The position numbers and the translations under genes were made by a program. Below, one piece after another: positions 61,240 through 64,000 of a stretch of 64,000 bases of DNA (positions are counted from its first letter, which is position 1; each line of letters opens with the position of its first letter). The stretch covers positions 248,001 to 312,000 of the forward strand of contig NZ_WNXY01000003.1 in NCBI RefSeq assembly GCF_009733815.1, given 5' to 3'. Origin of the DNA: Pseudactinotalea suaedae (GTDB taxonomy: Bacteria > Actinomycetota > Actinomycetes > Actinomycetales > Beutenbergiaceae). A model generated the notes under the pieces. The model was not told the DNA's origin, ran no database searches, and saw only the letters and a program-made list of their open reading frames with translations.

Positions 61240-61578
61240 TCAGGACGCAACGAGCACGTCGGCCAGGTGACGGCGCTGCCGGCCGTGGTCGAAGTTCGCC
61301 GGGGCGAGCCAGGCGTCGTGCGCGTCGCGGATGCGGGGCCAGTCGTCGAGCGTCATCGCGAACCACGCGGTGTCGCGGGACCTGCCCTTGGTCACGACGT
61401 GACGGCGGAACGTCCCCTCGTAGGTGAAGCCGAGTCGCTCGGAGGGCGCGTTGAGCGCATCGCAAGACCGTCGGACAGGTGCGTCCACAGCGCCTCGTGG
61501 CCAGGACCGGCGATCTCGGGGAACAGCTCGTCGGTGTGCTCGAGAGCGAGCGGCTCGATCGTGCTCCACCGCCCAGCG
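61240..61578 (-). pseudogene. GNAT acetyltransferase pseudogene (internal deletion and frameshift)
   Basis: Two ends of a RimJ/RimL-type GNAT remain. The N-terminal part, WSTIEPLALEHTDELFPEIA followed by LWTHLSDG, is in one frame; the C-terminal part, CDALNAPSERLGFTYEGTFR and GRSRDTAWFAMTLDDW, is in another and runs to the stop at 61240. The join is at about 61463-61466. The central 80-90 residues, including the acetyl-CoA loop, are missing and the frame is broken at the join, so no functional enzyme can be made. The upstream start was not identified. Confidence 0.8.
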
Positions 61579-61784
61579 TGCCGGTGGACTGTGGGACGGG
61601 CCTGGGCTCCCACCCCGGCACGGCGGGTCCGACGGGCTGGCCGTGCTCGACGCTGCGCATCCCGGCAGTCCGCCCGGTCCCTCGCGCGTACCCGGCGGCG
61701 CAGGGGCGTGTATCGCCGTGACCCCGCGCGCCTCTTGCCGGGTGTGATGCACATCGGGTGCGTCCGCAACTGCTGGAGGCCATC

Positions 61785-62264
61785 ATGGCGAACGCCACCG
61801 AGCTGGTCCGAGCCCTCGCCCACGGCGATCGGCTGGGATTCCTGGCTCACATCAACAGCCGGGTCTGGGAGGTCGTCGGGGGTGGCCCTCTCGGGCTCAG
61901 CCCAGCGGTGATCGCGGCCCTCAACCCGCAGCCGCTGCCACCGGTCGACGGCGGCCGGCCGGCCGTCTCCTACACCGCGGTCGGATACGGCCAGCTCGCC
62001 CTGATGGCGGCATCGGCGATCGGCCACGGCGAGGGCGGCAGCCGCTCGTTCCTGGCGGACATCGAGGACTGGTGCGGTACCGGCTGGCCGCGCCGCTGGC
62101 CGTGGCCGCCGCCGAAGGACCTCGATCGCGACGACCTGGCCTCGTTGCGGCTCGGCGCCGGGCTCGCCGCGGCACACGTGGCCGCCGGCTACGAGGAGGG
62201 CGACATGCGGGAGACGTTCGAGAACGCCGCGAACCAGCTGTTCGACGCCGCTCTGGGAGGCTGA
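61785..62264 (+). CDS. Hypothetical protein with ALNPQPLPP motif
   Basis: A 159-residue protein. It begins MANATELVRALAHGDRLGFL and carries the short ALNPQPLPP motif near residue 45, seen in scattered bacterial and phage-borne hypothetical proteins. A Trp/Pro-rich patch (GTGWPRRWPWPPPKD) and a C-terminal helix follow. The family and function are unknown. GGAGG 8 bases before the ATG at 61785 supports this start over the longer in-frame one. The gene lies between a decayed GNAT and an intact GNAT gene. Confidence 0.65.
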   Translation: MANATELVRALAHGDRLGFLAHINSRVWEVVGGGPLGLSPAVIAALNPQPLPPVDGGRPAVSYTAVGYGQLALMAASAIGHGEGGSRSFLADIEDWCGTGWPRRWPWPPPKDLDRDDLASLRLGAGLAAAHVAAGYEEGDMRETFENAANQLFDAALGG

Positions 62265-62275
62265 GGAGCGCGCGC

Positions 62276-63304
62276 TCAGAGCTCGGGGCGGCCCTGGTAC
62301 GCCACCTCGCGATGGGCGACCCGGTAGCCGAGCTGCTCGTTGATCGCGATCATCCACGGGTTGACGTGCGAGTTCCAGGTGATGATCGAACGCAGCCCCG
62401 GTGCCGCCTCGGACAGCTGCCGGTGGGTCTCCACCTTGAGCGCCAGCCCCAGGCGGTGACCGCGGTGGTCGGGCATCACGAGCGTGTTCTCCTGCCAGCC
62501 GATCGTGGTGCCCTCACCGGTGTGGAACTCGACGGCGCTGTTGCCGGCGAAGGTGCCGTCGGGAGCGACCGCGACGGCGATGAGGCTTCGCTTGCCGGCG
62601 TCGCGGCGTCGTTGCTCGGCGATGCGGATCCGTTCGGGCGTGTACTCGGGCGCCTCGTGCTCGACGTCCTCGTCGGGCTCGTCGAGCTCGAGCTGGCGCA
62701 GCAGGGCGCCGTACGCGGGCAGGTGCTCCTCGGGGACGGTGTCGTCGAAGAAGATCACGCGGTAGTCGCCGAGCTTCTCAGCGGCCCGGGCCGCGAGCTC
62801 GTCGAGCAGCGAGCCCGCGAGCGGCAGGTCGAGGACGCGGCACACCGCCACGTTCTTGCGACTGACACCGACGGCTGCGGCGATGCGGTTGACGGGAAGC
62901 TGCGGGTCGTCGGGGTCGCCGTCGGCGGGGATTGCGCCGTAGCCGCTGATCAGCGTGCGGCCGGAGGCGCGGATGGCCGGGATCAGCGCCTCGGCCAGCA
63001 GCGCGGTGGCCACGCCGTGGCCGCGCTCCTCGGGATGCACCACGAGATCCACGTGCACGGTGTCGAGGTTGTCGCTCAGCGGCATCGAGAGCCCGCCGTA
63101 CCCGACGACGCGATCCTGACCGTCCACCGCGACCCAGTGCTCGAGGTCCCAGAACGGACTCGGCTGCAGCCGCGCTCGCGTCTGCTCGACCGTGTAGCGC
63201 TCGACGCCACCGAACAGGTCGGCGTCCGCGGCCTCGTTCAGGAGGTTGTACTGGGCGATCACGTGATCGGAGGCGACGTCGAGAGGCCGAACGGTGAGGG
63301 TCAT
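62276..63304 (-). CDS. Double-GNAT N-acetyltransferase
   Basis: A 342-residue protein with two GNAT folds. In the first, the acetyl-CoA loop is [20 protein letters not shown]; in the second, MPDHRGHRLGLALKVETHRQ followed by TWNSHVNPWMIAINEQLGYR. The tandem layout occurs in mycothiol synthase-like and in several uncharacterised actinobacterial acetyltransferases; the second gene of this type in the window (18268) is not closely similar. ATG at 63304 with an alternative 14 codons upstream. Confidence 0.85.
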   Translation of the reverse strand: MTLTVRPLDVASDHVIAQYNLLNEAADADLFGGVERYTVEQTRARLQPSPFWDLEHWVAVDGQDRVVGYGGLSMPLSDNLDTVHVDLVVHPEERGHGVATALLAEALIPAIRASGRTLISGYGAIPADGDPDDPQLPVNRIAAAVGVSRKNVAVCRVLDLPLAGSLLDELAARAAEKLGDYRVIFFDDTVPEEHLPAYGALLRQLELDEPDEDVEHEAPEYTPERIRIAEQRRRDAGKRSLIAVAVAPDGTFAGNSAVEFHTGEGTTIGWQENTLVMPDHRGHRLGLALKVETHRQLSEAAPGLRSIITWNSHVNPWMIAINEQLGYRVAHREVAYQGRPEL

Positions 63305-63393
63305 GCGCTCACCCAAGCATCCGCACCCTCCGGGAGGCCACGCCAATACCGGCGATGCGTCCGACCGCGGGCGACGTGTCAGGCTGAGCGTCG

Positions 63394-64000
63394 ATGCATT
63401 GCTCCTACATGGACGCCGGGCGCTGCTGCTCCGCCACCCGGATCGAGATCCCCTACCCCGAGCAGCTGGCGACCAAACAACGTGTCGTGAGCGAAGCCCT
63501 CGGGCCGATGGAGTGGGCGCCTGCGTTCCCGAGCGCCGAGGCGGGCTTCCGGAACAAGGCGAAGATGGTCGTCGCCGGCACGGTCGAGCAGCCGACGCTC
63601 GGGATCCTCGGCCCAGGCGGGCTCGGGATCGACCTCGCGGCGTGCCCGCTGCACGAACGACCGGTGGTGACCGCCATGCCGGTGCTGCGGGAGATGGTGA
63701 CGAGAGCCGGGCTCACGCCGTACTCGGTGCCCGATCGCCGCGGCGAGCTCAAGCTCATCCTGGTCACGGGATCCCCGGCGGGCGAGCTGATGATCAGGTT
63801 CGTGCTGCGGTCGACCGAGGCGCTGCCCCGGCTGCGCAAGCACCTGGACTGGCTACGAGAGAAGCTGCCGAACGCCGTCGTGATCAGCGCGAACCTGCTT
63901 CCCACCCACGTGGCCTTGACCGAGGGTGAGACCGAGATCCCGTTCACCGAGAAACAGCTGCTCACGATGAGGACGAACGAGATCGACCTGCTGCTGCGTC
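63394..64000 (+). CDS. rlmC: 23S rRNA (uracil-5-)-methyltransferase RlmC, N-terminal part (cut by window edge)
   Basis: The first 202 codons of a RumB/RlmC-type methyltransferase. Four early cysteines (MHCSYMDAGRCCS and ACPLHE) are the iron-sulfur ligands. Further close family matches are AGFRNKAKMVVAGTVEQPTL, AGLTPYSVPDRRGELKLILV, RFVLRSTEALPRLRKHLDWL and EGETEIPFTEKQLL. RlmC makes m5U747 in 23S rRNA with SAM. The catalytic domain lies beyond the right edge. ATG at 63394. Confidence 0.92.
   Translation, partial: MHCSYMDAGRCCSATRIEIPYPEQLATKQRVVSEALGPMEWAPAFPSAEAGFRNKAKMVVAGTVEQPTLGILGPGGLGIDLAACPLHERPVVTAMPVLREMVTRAGLTPYSVPDRRGELKLILVTGSPAGELMIRFVLRSTEALPRLRKHLDWLREKLPNAVVISANLLPTHVALTEGETEIPFTEKQLLTMRTNEIDLLLR

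Overview
The window is gene-dense, very GC-rich DNA (roughly 70%) from an actinobacterium. Pointers are GTG starts, ATGA/GTGA start-stop overlaps, a deazaflavin/F420-type oxidoreductase pair, an HspR-type HAIR operator in front of clpB, and several gene groups that match mycobacterial neighbourhoods (thiolase-FabG4-HtdX; purA-DUF3151-fba; beta-phosphoglucomutase plus GH65). A nocardioid such as Aeromicrobium or Nocardioides fits best, but this is inference. No rRNA, tRNA, CRISPR array, integrase or intact transposase was seen.

Layout. 1-5 kb: lipid metabolism (truncated acyl-CoA oxidase, TetR regulator, divergent thiolase, two-domain ketoacyl reductase, MaoC dehydratase). 5-7 kb: HEAT-repeat protein and an SRPBCC-ArsR operon with twin operators. 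7-10.5 kb: rnhA, purQ, purS, a LacI regulator and purC on the minus strand. 10.6-13.2 kb: a TNT-like protein followed by an AAA+ ATPase. 13.3-16.7 kb: sugar ABC importer without its ATPase. 17-20.6 kb: GlxA-type regulator, GNAT, purD. 20.6-26.4 kb: BCCT transporter, PPOX, FrnE-like protein, two proteins resembling a conjugation-associated module, LysE, DUF488. 26.4-32.4 kb: purA, DUF3151, a metallopeptidase plus repeat-protein pair, fba. 32.4-38.5 kb: rRNA/tRNA methyltransferase, PH-like membrane protein, LemA, pyrE, xth, two disordered-tail membrane proteins. 38.5-46.8 kb: clpB, orphan antitoxin-like protein, amidohydrolase, beta-phosphoglucomutase and GH65 phosphorylase, autoregulated small HTH protein. 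46.9-57.8 kb: ABC exporter, SDR, LppM-like lipoprotein, YbaK deacylase, Tat phosphoesterase, GH43/GH32-like protein, amidase, VOC proteins. 57.8-64 kb: ldh, tdh-kbl, a decayed GNAT, an NPQPLPP-motif protein, a double GNAT and the start of rlmC.

How genes work together. Purine synthesis enzymes are scattered (purC, purS/Q, purD, purA). tdh and kbl convert threonine to glycine plus acetyl-CoA. The GH65 enzyme and beta-phosphoglucomutase turn an alpha-glucose disaccharide into glucose and glucose-6-phosphate, and could be fed by the sugar importer at 13.3 kb.

The most unusual content is intergenic. A 54-bp element occurs three times at exactly conserved length, with a 7-bp stem and 5-nt loop that changes sequence but keeps pairing. 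Three other repeat families are present: about 50-bp hairpin units at 32.5 kb, a 32-bp-arm inverted repeat at 49.7 kb and a 28-bp tandem triplet at 18.1 kb. A diverged duplicate of the purA 3' end sits on the far side of the DUF488 gene. Several regulator genes have clear paired palindromic operators in their own promoters.
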